Below, piece by piece: positions 39,631 to 50,400 of a DNA stretch of 64,000 nt. Each line of letters starts with the position of its first letter. Positions within the stretch are counted from its first letter, which is position 1. Source of the DNA: Plasmopara viticola (lineage: Eukaryota > Oomycota > Peronosporomycetes > Peronosporales > Peronosporaceae); NCBI GenBank assembly GCA_001695595.3, contig MBPM02000128.1:62001-126000 (forward strand). The letters are read 5' to 3'. A model generated the notes under the pieces. It was not told the DNA's origin, did no database searches, and was given only the letters and a program-made list of their open reading frames with translations. The translations under genes and the position numbers were made by a program.

Positions 39631-41233
39631 GTCTAGAAAGATAGAAAAGACGTATCTATGGTCGTACATTATCTCAGCACTTTAACACAGTGAAAGAAAG
39701 CTTTGTTGTGACTCTATTGCGTCTGCGCACGTCTAGAATGATAGAAAGGACATAGCTATGACCGTACATCTTTTAAGCACGTCAACTGAGCTAATAAAAA
39801 CTTTATTGTGGCTCTAATGCGTCTGCGCACGTCTAGAATGGTAGAAACGACGTATCTATGACCGAACATCATCTCAACATTTTAACAAAAGAATGTAAGC
39901 TTAGTTGTGGCTTTATTGCGTCTGCGCACGTCTTGAATGATAGAAAGGACGTATCCATGGCCGTACATGATCTCAGCACTTCGAAACAGCGAATATACGC
40001 TTTATTGTGACTCTATTGAGTCTGCTCACGTCTAGAATGATAGAAGGGGCATCGCTATAACCATAAATCATCCCAGCACTTCAAAACAGCGAATATTCGC
40101 TTTGTTGTGGCTCTATTGCGTCTGCACACGTCAAGAATGCTAAAAAGTACGTAACAATTGCCGTACATGATCTCAGCACTTCACAAGAGCGAATATACCC
40201 TTTGATGCGGCTTTGTTGGGTCTGCGCACGTCTAGAATGATAGACAGGACGTATCGATGTCCGTACATTTTCTCAGCACTTCATAGGGGGGATATACGCT
40301 TTGTTGTGGCTCTAATGCGTCTGCGCACGTCTAGAATGATAGACAAAACGTATCGATGGCCATACATCATCTCAGCACTTCACAAGAGCGAATATACGCT
40401 TTGTTGTGGCTCTATTGCTTCTGCGCACGTCTAGAATGATAGAAAGAACGTATCTATGGCCGTGCATTATTTCAGTACTTTAACAAAACGAATGTAAGTT
40501 AATTTGTGGCTCTATTGCGTCTGCGCACGTCTACAATCATAGAAGGGACGTATCCATGGCAGTACATGATCACAGCACTTCACAAGAGCGAACATACGCT
40601 ATTTGCGGCTTTATTGGGTCTGCGCACGTCTAGAATGATAGAAAAGACGTATCTATGGCCGTACACCATCCCAACAATTCAAAACAGCGAATATACGCTT
40701 TGTTGTGGCTCTATTGCGTCCGGGCACGTCTAGACTGATAGAAAGGACGTATCGATGGCCATACATCATCTCATCACTTCAGAAGAGCGAATATACGCTT
40801 TGTTGTGGCTCTATTGCTTCTGCGCATGTCGATAATGACAGAAAAGACGTTTCTATGGCCGTACACTATCTCAGCACTTCAAAACAACGATTATGCGCTT
40901 AATAATGGCTTTATTGCGTCTGAGCACGTCTGAAATGATAGAAAGAACGTATCCATGGCCGTACATGATTTCTGCACTTAACAAGAGCGAATATACGCTT
41001 TGTTGCGGCTCTATTGGGTCTGCGCACATCTAGAGTGATAGAAAAGACGTATCGATGGCCGTACATCATCCCAGCACTTCAAAACAACGATTATGCGCTT
41101 AATAATGGCTTTATTGCGTCTGCGCACGTCTGAAATGATAGAAAGAACATATCCATGGCCGTACATGATCTCACCACTTCACCAGAGCGATTATACGCTC
41201 TATTGTGACTCTATTGCGTCTGCTCACGTCTAG

Positions 41234-42039
41234 AATGATAGAAGGGGCATAGCTATGGTCATGCATGATTTCAGCACTGCGTCTGCGCACGTCTAGAATG
41301 TTAGAAAGGACGTATCGATGGCTTTACATCATCTCAGCACTTCCCAAGAGCGAATATACGCTTTGTTGTGACTCTATTGCTTCTGCGCACGTCTAGAATG
41401 ATAGAAGGGACATCGCTATAACCGTGCATCATCTTAGCACTTCAAAACAGCGAATATTCGCTTTATTGTGGCTCTATTGCCTTTGCTAACGTCTAGATGG
41501 ATAGAAAGAACATATCCATGGCCGTACATGATCTCAGCACTTCCCAAGAGCGAAAATACGCTTTATTGTGACTCTATTGCGTCTGCTCACGTCTAGAATG
41601 ATAGAAGGGACATAGCTATCATCATACATCATCTAAGCACTTCAAAACAGCGAATATTCGCTTTATTGTGGCTCTATTGCGTCTGCGCACGTCTAGAATG
41701 ATAGAAAAGACGTATTAATTGCCGTACATGATCTCAGCACTTCAAAACAGCTAATATACGTTTAATTGTTGCTCTTTTGCGTCTACGCACGTCTAGAATG
41801 ATAGAAGGAACATAACTTTGACCGTACATCATTTCAGCACGTAATATACGCTGCGTCTGCGCACGTCTAGAATAACAGAGTGGACGTATCTATGGCCGTA
41901 CATGATCTCAACACTTCACAAGAGCGAATATACGCTTTTTTGTGGCTCTACTGCGTCTGCGCACGTCTGAAATGATAGAAAGGACGTATCCATGGCCGTA
42001 CATGATCTCAGCACTTCACAAGAGCGAATATACGCTTAC
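41234..42039 (+). repeat. Mixed monomers with truncated units
   Basis: Starts where copy 2 of the 8.2-kb segment ends. Contains a shortened monomer near 41,270-41,290 (TTTCAGCACTGCGTCTGCG joins two distant parts of the monomer) and a 74-bp monomer at 41,793-41,866 (CAGCACGTAATATACGCTGC). No gene seen. Confidence 0.82.
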
Positions 42040-43182
42040 TTGTGAATTTATTGCACTGCTCACGTCTAGAATGATAGAAGGAACAAAACTTTGACCGTAC
42101 ATCATCTCAGCACGTAATATACGCTGCGTCTGCGCACGTCTAGAAAATAGAGTGGACGTATCTATGGCCTTACATGATCTCAACACTTCACAAGAGCGAA
42201 TATACGCTTTTTTGTGGCTCTACTGCGTCTGCGCACGTCTAGAAAGATAGAAAGGACGTATCGATGGCCGTAATCACCTCAGCACTTCACACGAGCTAAT
42301 ATACGCTGAGTTGTGATGCTATTGCGTCTGTGCACGTCTAGAATGAATAAAGGGACATAGCTATGACCGTACATTAACTCAGCACTTCAAGAGAGCTATT
42401 ATACGCTTTCTTGTGGCTCTAATGCGTCTGCGCACGTCTAGATTGATATAAAAGACGTATCTATGGCGCACATCATCCCAGCACTTCAAAACAACGGATA
42501 TGCGCTTTGTTGTGGCTCTATTGCTTCTGCGCACGTCTGAAATGATAGAAAGGACGTATCCATGGCCGTACATGATCTCAGCACTTCACAAGAGCGAATA
42601 TACGCTTAGTTGTGAATTTATTGCGTCTGCTCACGTCTAGAATGATAGAAGGAACATAACTTTGACCGTACATCATCTCAGCACGTAATATACGCTGCGT
42701 CTGCGCACGTCTAGAAAAATAGAGTGGACGTATCTATGGCCGTACATGATCTCAACACTTCACAAGAGCGAATATATGCTTTGTTGTGGCTCTATTGCGT
42801 CTGCGCACGTCTAGAAAGATAGAATGGACGTATCGATGGCCGTAATCACCTCAGCACTTCACAAGAGCTAATATACGCTGAGTTGTGATGCTATTGCGTC
42901 TGCGCATGTCTAGAATGATAGACGGGACATAGCTATGACCGTACATTAACTCAGCACTTCAAGAGAGCTATTTTACGCTTTCTTGTGGCTCTAATGCGTC
43001 TGCGCACGTCTAGAATGATAGAAAAGACGTATCTATGGCGCACATCATTCCAGCACTTCAAAACAACGGATATGCGCTTTGTTGTGGCTCTATTGCGTCT
43101 GCGCACGTCTGAAATGATAGAAAGGACGTATCCAAGACCGTACATGATCTCAGCACTTCACAAGAGCGAATATACGCTTTGT
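42040..43182 (+). repeat. Six-monomer-order tandem duplication of 571-572 bp with a 74-bp monomer in each half
   Basis: The shortened monomer CACGTAATATACGCTGCGTC occurs at 42,111 and 42,682, and GGCGCACATCATTCCAG or its CCCAG variant at about 42,466 and 43,037. The copies share GAATTTATTGC, CATTAACTCAGCACTTCAAG and AACGGATATGCGC. Unit length is below six full monomers because each includes one 74-bp monomer. Confidence 0.85.
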
Positions 43183-43409
43183 TGTGGTTCTATTGCATCT
43201 GCGCACGTCTAGAATGATAGAAAAGACGTATTTATGGCCGTACAATATCTCAGCAATTCAAGAGAGCGACTGTACGCTTTTTTGTGGCTCTACTGCGTCT
43301 GCGCACGTCTAGAAAGATAGAATGGACGTATCGATGACCGTACATCGTCCCAGCACTACAAAACAGCAAATATTAGCTTTGTTGTGGCTCTATTGCTTCT
43401 GCGCACGTC
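43183..43409 (+). repeat. Linking monomers
   Basis: Two to three A-type monomers joining the 571-bp duplication to P copy 5. No higher-order structure or gene seen. Confidence 0.75.
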
Positions 43410-44475
43410 TAGAATGACCGAAAGGACCTATCCATGGTAGTACATTATCTCAGCACCTTACAAGAGCGAATATACGCTTTGTTGCGGCTTTATTGGGTCT
43501 GCGCACGTCTAGAATGATAGAAGGGACATAGCTAAGATCGTACATCATCTAAGCACTTCAAAAGAGCTAATATACGCTTAGTTTTGGCTCTATTGCGTCT
43601 GTGCACGTCTAGAAGGATAAAAAGGACGTATGTATGGCCGTACATTATCTCAGCACTTAAAAAAAACGAATGTAAGCTTTGTTGTGGCTCTTATGCGTCT
43701 GTGCCATCTAGAATGAAAGAAAAAACGTATCTATGGCCGTACACTATCTCAACACATTAAAAAAACGAATAGAAGCTTGGTTGTGGCTCTATTGCGTCCG
43801 CTTGTCCAGAATGATAGCAAGGACATATCTATGGCCGTACATTATCGCAGCACTTTAACGAAACGAATGTAAGCTAAGTTGTGGCTCTATTGCGTCTGCG
43901 CACGTCTGAAATGTAAGAAGGGACGTATCTATTGTCGTACATATTCTCAGAACTTCACAAGAGCGAATATACGCTTAGTTGTGAAGCTATTGTGTCTGCG
44001 CACGTCTAGAATGATAAAAGATTCAAAGCTATGACTGTACATCATCTCAGCACTTTATGAGAGCTAATATACGCTTTGTTGTGGCGATTTTGCGTCTGCG
44101 CACGTCTAGAATTATAGAAATGACGTATCTATGGCCGTACATGATCTAAGCACTTCACAAGAGCAAATATACGCGTTGTTGAGGCTGAATTGCGTCTGCG
44201 CACGTCAAGAATGATAGAAAGGACGCATCGATGGCCGTACATCATCTCACCACTTCCCAAGAGCAAATATACGCTTTGTTGTGAGGCTATTGCGTCTGCT
44301 CACGTCTAGAATGATAGAAGAGACAAAGCTATGACTGTACATCATCTCAGCAATTCAAGAGAGCGGGTATACGCTTTGTTGACATATTATTGCGTCTACT
44401 CACGTCTAAAATGATAAAGGGACATAGCTATGACCGTACATCATCTAAGCACATCAAAAGAGCTATGACGCTTTG
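43410..44475 (+). repeat. Block P, copy 5, partial
   Basis: The first kilobase of block P, from GACCGAAAGGACCTATCC (43,419) through TAAGATCGTAC (43,530) and AAGATTCAAAGCTATGAC to CACATCAAAAGAGCTATGAC (44,452). It then ends abruptly in other monomers. It is closer to copies 3 and 4 (GTTGACATATTATTGCG) than to copies 1 and 2 (GTTGTCATATTATTGCG). Confidence 0.8.
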
Positions 44476-45390
44476 TTGTGGCTCTATTGCGTCTGCGCAC
44501 GTCTTGAATAAAAGAAAAGACGTATCAATTGCCGTACATGATCTCAGCACTTCAAAACAGCTAATATACATTTAATTGTTGCTCTTTTGCGTCTGCGCAC
44601 GTCTAGAATGATAGGAAGGACGTATCTATGGCCGTACATGATCTCAGCACTTCACAAGAGCGATATATGCTTTGTTGTGGCTCTATTGCGTCTGCTCACG
44701 TCTAGAATGATAGAAGGGACATGGCTATGACCGTACGTCATCTAAGCACTCCAATAGAGCTAATATACGCTTTGTTGTTGCTCTATTGCGTCTGCGCACG
44801 TCTTGAATGATCAAAAGGACGTATAAATGGCTGTAAATCAATCCAGCACTTCAAAACAGCGAAAATACGCTTAGTTGTTGCGCTATTTCGTCTGCGCAAG
44901 TCTAGATTGATAGAATAGACGTATTTATGGTCGTACATCATCTCAGCACTTCCAAAGAGCAAATATTCGCTTCGTTGTGACTCTATTGCGTCTGCACGCG
45001 TCTAGAATGATAGAAAGGACGTATCTATGGCCGTAGATCGTCTCAGCACTTCCAAAGAGCAAAAATACGTTTAGTTGTTACTCTATTGCGTCTGCACACG
45101 TCTAGAATGCTAGAATTGACGTATCTGTGGCGTACATCATCCCAGAATATCAACACAACGAATATTTGCGTATAGAATGATAGAAAGGACTTATCTATGG
45201 CCGTACATGATCTCAGCACTTTACAAGCGAGAATATGCGCTTGCTATAGACTTTATTTCGTCTGCTCACGTCTAGAATGATAGACAGGACGGATCGATGT
45301 CCGTACATTTTCTCAGCACTTCATAGGGGGGATATACGCTTTGTTGTGGCTCTAATGCGTCTGCGCACGTCTAGAATGATAGACAAAACG
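44476..45390 (+). repeat. Mixed A and B-like monomers with one truncated monomer
   Basis: B-like monomers in forward orientation at about 44,940-45,110 (CTGCACGCGTCTAGAATG, GTAGATCGTCTCAGCACTTC, CCAAAGAGCAAA). A shortened monomer of about 70 bp near 45,120-45,176 joins AACGAATATTTGCG directly to TATAGAATGATAG. Monomers with TAGGGGGGATATACGC (about 45,325) match 31,806 and 40,282. Confidence 0.8.
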
Positions 45391-46890
45391 TATCGATGTC
45401 CGTACATTTTCTCAGCACTTCAAAAGAGCGAATATACGCTTTGTTGTGGCTCTAATGCGTCTGCGCACGTCTAGAATGATAGAAAGGACGTATCTATGGC
45501 CGTACATGATCTCAGCACTTTACAAGTGATAATATGCGCTTGGTAGTGACTCTATTGCGTCTGCGCACGTCTAGAATGATAGACAGGACGTATCGATGTC
45601 CGTACATTTTCTCAGCACTTCAGAAGAGCGAATTTAAGCTTAGTTGTGGCTCTAATGCGTCTGCGCACGTCTAGAATGATAGAAAGGACGTATCTATGGC
45701 CGAACATTATCTCAACACTTTAAAAAAAACGAATGTAGGCTTGGTTGTGGCTCTATTGCGTCTGCGCACGTCTAGAATAATAGAAAGGACGTGTCCATAG
45801 CCGTACATGATCTCAGCACTTAAAAAAAAACGAATGTAGGCTTTGTTGTGGTTTTATTGCGTCTGCGCACGTCTAGAATAATAGAAAGGACGTATCTATG
45901 TCCGTACATTATCTCAGCACTTCACAAGAGCTAATATACGCTTTGCTATGGCTCTATTGCGTGTTCGCACGTCTAGAATGATAGAAAGGTCGTATCTATG
46001 GCCGAACATTATCTCAACACTTAAAAAGAGAGAATATGCGCTTGGTTGTGACACGATTGCGTCTGCGCTCGTCTAGATTGATAGAAACGACGTATCTATG
46101 GCCGTGCATTATCTCAGCACTTTAACACAGCGAATGTAAGCTTTGTTGTGGCTCTAATGCGTCTGCGCACGTCTAGAAAGATAGAAAAGACGTATCTATG
46201 GTCGTACATTATCTCAGCACTTTAACACAGCGAATGAAAGCTTTGTTGTGGCTCTAATGCGTCTGCGCACGTCTAGAATGATAGAAAAGACGTTTCTATG
46301 GCCGTACATTATCTCAGCACTTTAACAAAGCGAATGTAAGCTTTGTTGTGGCTCTAATGCGTCTGCGCACGTCTGGAAAAATAGAAAGGACGTTTCTATG
46401 GCCGTACATGTTCTCAGCACTTTACAAGAGCGAATATGCGCTTAGTTGTGACTCTATTCATCTGCGCACGTCTAGAATGATAGAAAGAAGGTACCTGTGA
46501 CCGTACATTATCTCAGCACTTCAAAAGTTCGAATATACGCTCAATTGTGGCTCTATCGCGTCTGCGCACGTTAAGATGATAGAAGAGACATATTCATGGC
46601 CGTACTCGATTTCAGCTTTTCTCAAGACCGAATATACGCTTTGTTGTGACTATATTGCGTCTTCTCACGTCTAGAATGAAAGAAGGGACATAGCTATGAC
46701 CGCACATCATCTAAGCACTTCAACAGAGCGAATAGACGCTTTGTTGTGACTCGTTTGCGTCTGCACGCGTCTAGAATGATAGAAAGGACGTATCTCTGGC
46801 CGTAGATCGTCTCAGCACTTCCAAAGCGAAAATATACGCTTAGTTGTGACTCTATTGCGTCTGCACGCATCTAGAGTGATAGAAAGGAAG
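45391..46890 (+). repeat. 15-monomer tandem duplication, copy 1 (1,500 bp)
   Basis: Aligns base for base with the next 1.36 kb at an offset of exactly 1,500 bp. Includes a J block (about 45,640-46,373) and ends with two B-like monomers (46,745-46,890: CTGCACGCGTCTAGAATG, GTAGATCGTCTC). The B-like monomer joins to TATCGATGTCCGTACATTTT of copy 2, which marks the duplication joint at about 46,890. Confidence 0.9.
45640..46373 (+). repeat. Block J copy
   Basis: Same ordered monomers as at 30,425 (GAACATTATCTCAACACT, GACGTGTCCATAGCCG, GCGTGTTCGCACG, GCGCTCGTCTAGATTG, two TTTAACACAGCGAATG monomers, then TTTAACAAAGCGAATG), inside the 1,500-bp unit. Confidence 0.83.
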
Positions 46891-48247
46891 TATCGATGTC
46901 CGTACATTTTCTCAGCACTTCAAAAGAGCGAATATACGCTTTGTTGTGGCTCTAATGCGTCTGCGCACGTCTAGAATGATAGAAAGGACGTATCTATGGC
47001 CGTACATGATCTCAGCACTTTACAAGTGATAATATGCGCTTGGTAGTGACTCTATTGCGTCTGCGCACGTCTAGAATGATAGACAGGACGTATCGATGTC
47101 CGTACATTTTCTCAGCACTTCAGAAGAGCGAATTTAAGCTTAGTTGTGGCTCTAATGCGTCTGCGCACGTCTAGAATGATAGAAAGGACGTATCTATGGC
47201 CGAACATTATCTCAACACTTTAAAAAAAACGAATGTAGGCTTGGTTGTGGCTCTATTGCGTCTGCGCACGTCTAGAATAATAGAAAGGACGTGTCCATAG
47301 CCGTACATGATCTCAGCACTTAAAAAAAAACGAATGTAGGCTTTGTTGTGGTTTTATTGCGTCTGCGCACGTCTAGAATAATAGAAAGGACGTATCTATG
47401 TCCGTACATTATCTCAGCACTTCACAAGAGCTAATATACGCTTTGCTATGGCTCTATTGCGTGTTCGCACGTCTAGAATGATAGAAAGGTCGTATCTATG
47501 GCCGAACATTATCTCAACACTTAAAAAGAGAGAATATGCGCTTGGTTGTGACACGATTGCGTCTGCGCTCGTCTAGATTGATAGAAACGACGTATCTATG
47601 GCCGTGCATTATCTCAGCACTTTAACACAGCGAATGTAAGCTTTGTTGTGGCTCTAATGCGTCTGCGCACGTCTAGAAAGATAGAAAAGACGTATCTATG
47701 GTCGTACATTATCTCAGCACTTTAACACAGCGAATGAAAGCTTTGTTGTGGCTCTAATGCGTCTGCGCACGTCTAGAATGATAGAAAAGACGTTTCTATG
47801 GCCGTACATTATCTCAGCACTTTAACAAAGCGAATGTAAGCTTTGTTGTGGCTCTAATGCGTCTGCGCACGTCTGGAAAAATAGAAAGGACGTTTCTATG
47901 GCCGTACATGTTCTCAGCACTTTACAAGAGCGAATATGCGCTTAGTTGTGACTCTATTCATCTGCGCACGTCTAGAATGATAGAAAGAAGGTACCTGTGA
48001 CCGTACATTATCTCAGCACTTCAAAAGTTCGAATATACGCTCAATTGTGGCTCTATCGCGTCTGCGCACGTTAAGATGATAGAAGAGACATATTCATGGC
48101 CGTACTCGATTTCAGCTTTTCTCAAGACCGAATATACGCTTTGTTGTGACTATATTGCGTCTTCTCACGTCTAGAATGAAAGAAGGGACATAGCTATGAC
48201 CGCACATCATCTAAGCACTTCAACAGAGCGAATAGACGCTTTGTTGT
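46891..48247 (+). repeat. 15-monomer tandem duplication, copy 2 (about 1.36 kb)
   Basis: Essentially identical to copy 1 in the lines compared, up to about 48,247, where TTGTGGCTCGATTGCGTCTG replaces TTGTGACTCGTTTGCGTCTG and the B-like end is missing. Includes another J block (about 47,140-47,873). Confidence 0.9.
47140..47873 (+). repeat. Block J copy
   Basis: Duplicate of the J block at 45,640, exactly 1,500 bp away and identical in the lines compared. Confidence 0.84.
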
Positions 48248-49470
48248 GGCTCGATTGCGTCTGCGCACGTCTAGAATGATAGAAAGGACGTATCTCTGTT
48301 TAGACTCTATTGATAGAGAAAGGAAGTATCGATGTCATTTTCTCAGCACTTCAAAAGAGCGATTATACGCTTTTGTGGCTCTAATGCGTCTGCGCACGTC
48401 TAGAATGATAGAAAGGACTTATCTATGGCCGTACATGATCTCTGCACATTACAAGAGAGAATATGCGCTTGGTAGTGACTCTATTGCGTCTGCGCACGTC
48501 TATAATGATAGACAGGACGTATCGACGTCCGTACATTTTCTCAGCACTTCAAAAGAGCGAATTTACACTTTGTTGTGGCTCTAATGCGTCTGCGCACGTC
48601 TAGAATGATAGAAAGGACGTATCTATGGCCGTACATTATCTCAACTCTAAAAAAACGAAAGTAAGCTTAGTTGTGGCTCTATTGCGTCTGCGCACGTCAA
48701 GAATGATAGAAAGGACGTATTCATGACCGTACATCATCCCAGCACTTAAAAAAAAACGAATGTAGGCTTTGTTGTGGTTTTATTGCGTCTGCGCACGTCT
48801 AGAATGATAGAAAGGACGTATCTATGTCCGTACATGATCTCAGCACTTCACAAGAGCTAATATACGCTTTGTTATGGCTCTATTGCGTGTTCGCACGTCT
48901 AGAATGATAGAAAGGTCGTATCTATGGCCGAACATTATCTCAACACTTAAAAAGAGAGAATATACGCTTGGTTGTGACACGATTGCGTCTGCGCTCGTCT
49001 AGATTGATAGAAACGACGTATCTATGGCCGTGCATTATCTCAGCACTTTAACACAGCGAATGTAAGCTTTGTTGTGGCTCTAATGCGTCTGCGCACGTCT
49101 AGAAAGATAGAAAAGACGTATCTATGGTCGTACATTATCTCAGCACTTTAACACAGCGAATGCGCTCTCAATCGCGTCTGCGCACGTCTAGAATGATAGA
49201 AAAGACGTATCTATGGCCGTACATTATCTCAGCACTTCAACAAAGCGAATGTAAGCTTTGTTGTGGCTCTAATGCGTCTGCGCACGTCTAGAATGATAGA
49301 AAGGACGTATTCTATGGCTTTACATGTCTCAGCACTTTACAAAAGCGAATATGCGCTTAGTTGTGACTCTATTCGTCTGCTCGTGTCTAGAATGATAGAA
49401 AGAAGGTACCTGTGACCGTACATCATCTCAGCACTTCAAAAGTTCGAATATACGCTCAATGTGGCTCTAT
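48248..49470 (+). repeat. Degraded third relative of the 15-monomer unit
   Basis: Keeps the order of marks (GATGTC..TTTTCTCAGCACTTC, GTAGTGACTCTATTGCG, J-block series, GAAGGTACCTGTGACCG), but with many private changes. Deletions occur at 48,295-48,335 (CTCTGTTTAGACTCTATTG joined to GATAGAGAAAGG) and 49,160-49,175 (GCGAATGCGCTCTCAATCG). A frame reset caused by the first deletion gives the longest open frame in the window (48,246-48,584), which is still only repeat translation. Confidence 0.8.
48580..49285 (+). repeat. Block J copy, degraded
   Basis: Retains GCGTGTTCGCACG, GCGCTCGTCTAGATTG and TTTAACACAGCGAATG in order, but GACGTGTCCATAGCCG is replaced by GACGTATTCATGACCG and one monomer is truncated at 49,160-49,175. 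Confidence 0.75.
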
Positions 49471-50400
49471 CGCGTCTGCGCACGCATAGAATGATAGAAA
49501 AGACGTATCGATGGCCGTACATGATCCCAGCACTTCACAAGAGCAAATATACACTTTGTTGTGGCTCTGTTGCGTCTACGCACGTTTTGAATGATAGAAA
49601 GGACGTATCTTTGGCCGTACATCATCTCGGCACTTTCCGAAGGCGAATATACGCTTTGTTGTGATGCTATTGCGTCTGCGCACGTCTAGAATGATAGAAA
49701 AGACGTATCTATGGCCGTACATCATCCCAGCACTTCAAAACAGCGAATATACTCTAAATTGTGGCTCTATTGCGTCTGCGCAAGTCTAGAATGATAGAAA
49801 GGACGTATCGATGGCTTTACATGATCTCAGCACTTCACAAAAGCGAATATACGCTTAGTTGTGACTCTATTGCGTCTGCTCGTGTCTAGAATGATAGAAA
49901 TGACGTATCTGTGGCGTACATCATCCCAGATTTTCAAAACAACGAATATTTGCTTTTATGTGGCTCTAATGCGTCTGCGCACGTATAGAATGATAGAAAA
50001 GACGTATCGATGGCCGTACATGATCCCAGCACTTCACAAGAGCAAATATACACTTTGTTGTGGCTCTGTTGCGTCTACGCACGTTTAGAATGATAGAAAG
50101 GACGTATCGATGGCCGTACATCATCTCGGCACTTTCCGAAGGCGAATATACGCTTTGTTGTGATGCGATTGCGTCTGCGCACGTATAGAATAATCGAAAA
50201 GACGTATCTTTGGCCGTACAGCATCCCAGCACTTCAAAATAGCGAATATACACTTAATTGTAGCTCTATTGCGTCTGCGCACGTCTAGACTGATAGAAAG
50301 GACGTATCGATGGCCGCACATCATCTCGGCACTTCACAACAGCGAATATACGCTTTGTTGTGGCTCTATTGTTTCTGCTAACGTCTAGAATGATAGAAAG
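49470..50400 (+). repeat. 5-monomer tandem duplication, about 499 bp
   Basis: ATAGAATGATAGAAAAGACG followed by TACATGATCCCAGCACTTC and TATACACTTTGTTGTGGC occurs at 49,486 and 49,985. Both copies continue into TTTCCGAAGGCGAATATACG (about 49,632 and 50,131). The second copy becomes hard to separate from ordinary monomers after about 50,400. Confidence 0.85.

Larger units (their letters stand above)
33355..41233 (+). repeat. About 8.2-kb tandem segmental duplication, copy 2
   Basis: Second copy of the segment at 25,178. It has gained a 299-bp duplication at its start (33,355-33,953) and lost 597 bp near its end: the offset falls from about 8,475 to 7,878 between 40,440 and 40,540. It leaves the duplication at 41,233, the point matching 33,355 in copy 1, as expected for a simple tandem duplication. 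Differences from copy 1 include GTACGTAGC for GTACATAGC (38,846), GCGTGTTCGCAC for GCGTCTGCGCAC (38,617) and ATCACAACAC for ATCTCAACAC (39,271). Confidence 0.87.

Noticed and set aside
48246..48584. Longest open frame in the window (112 codons) as a possible gene
   Set aside because: It exists because a rearranged short monomer at 48,295-48,335 resets the frame. The rest of the translation is ordinary repeat peptide.
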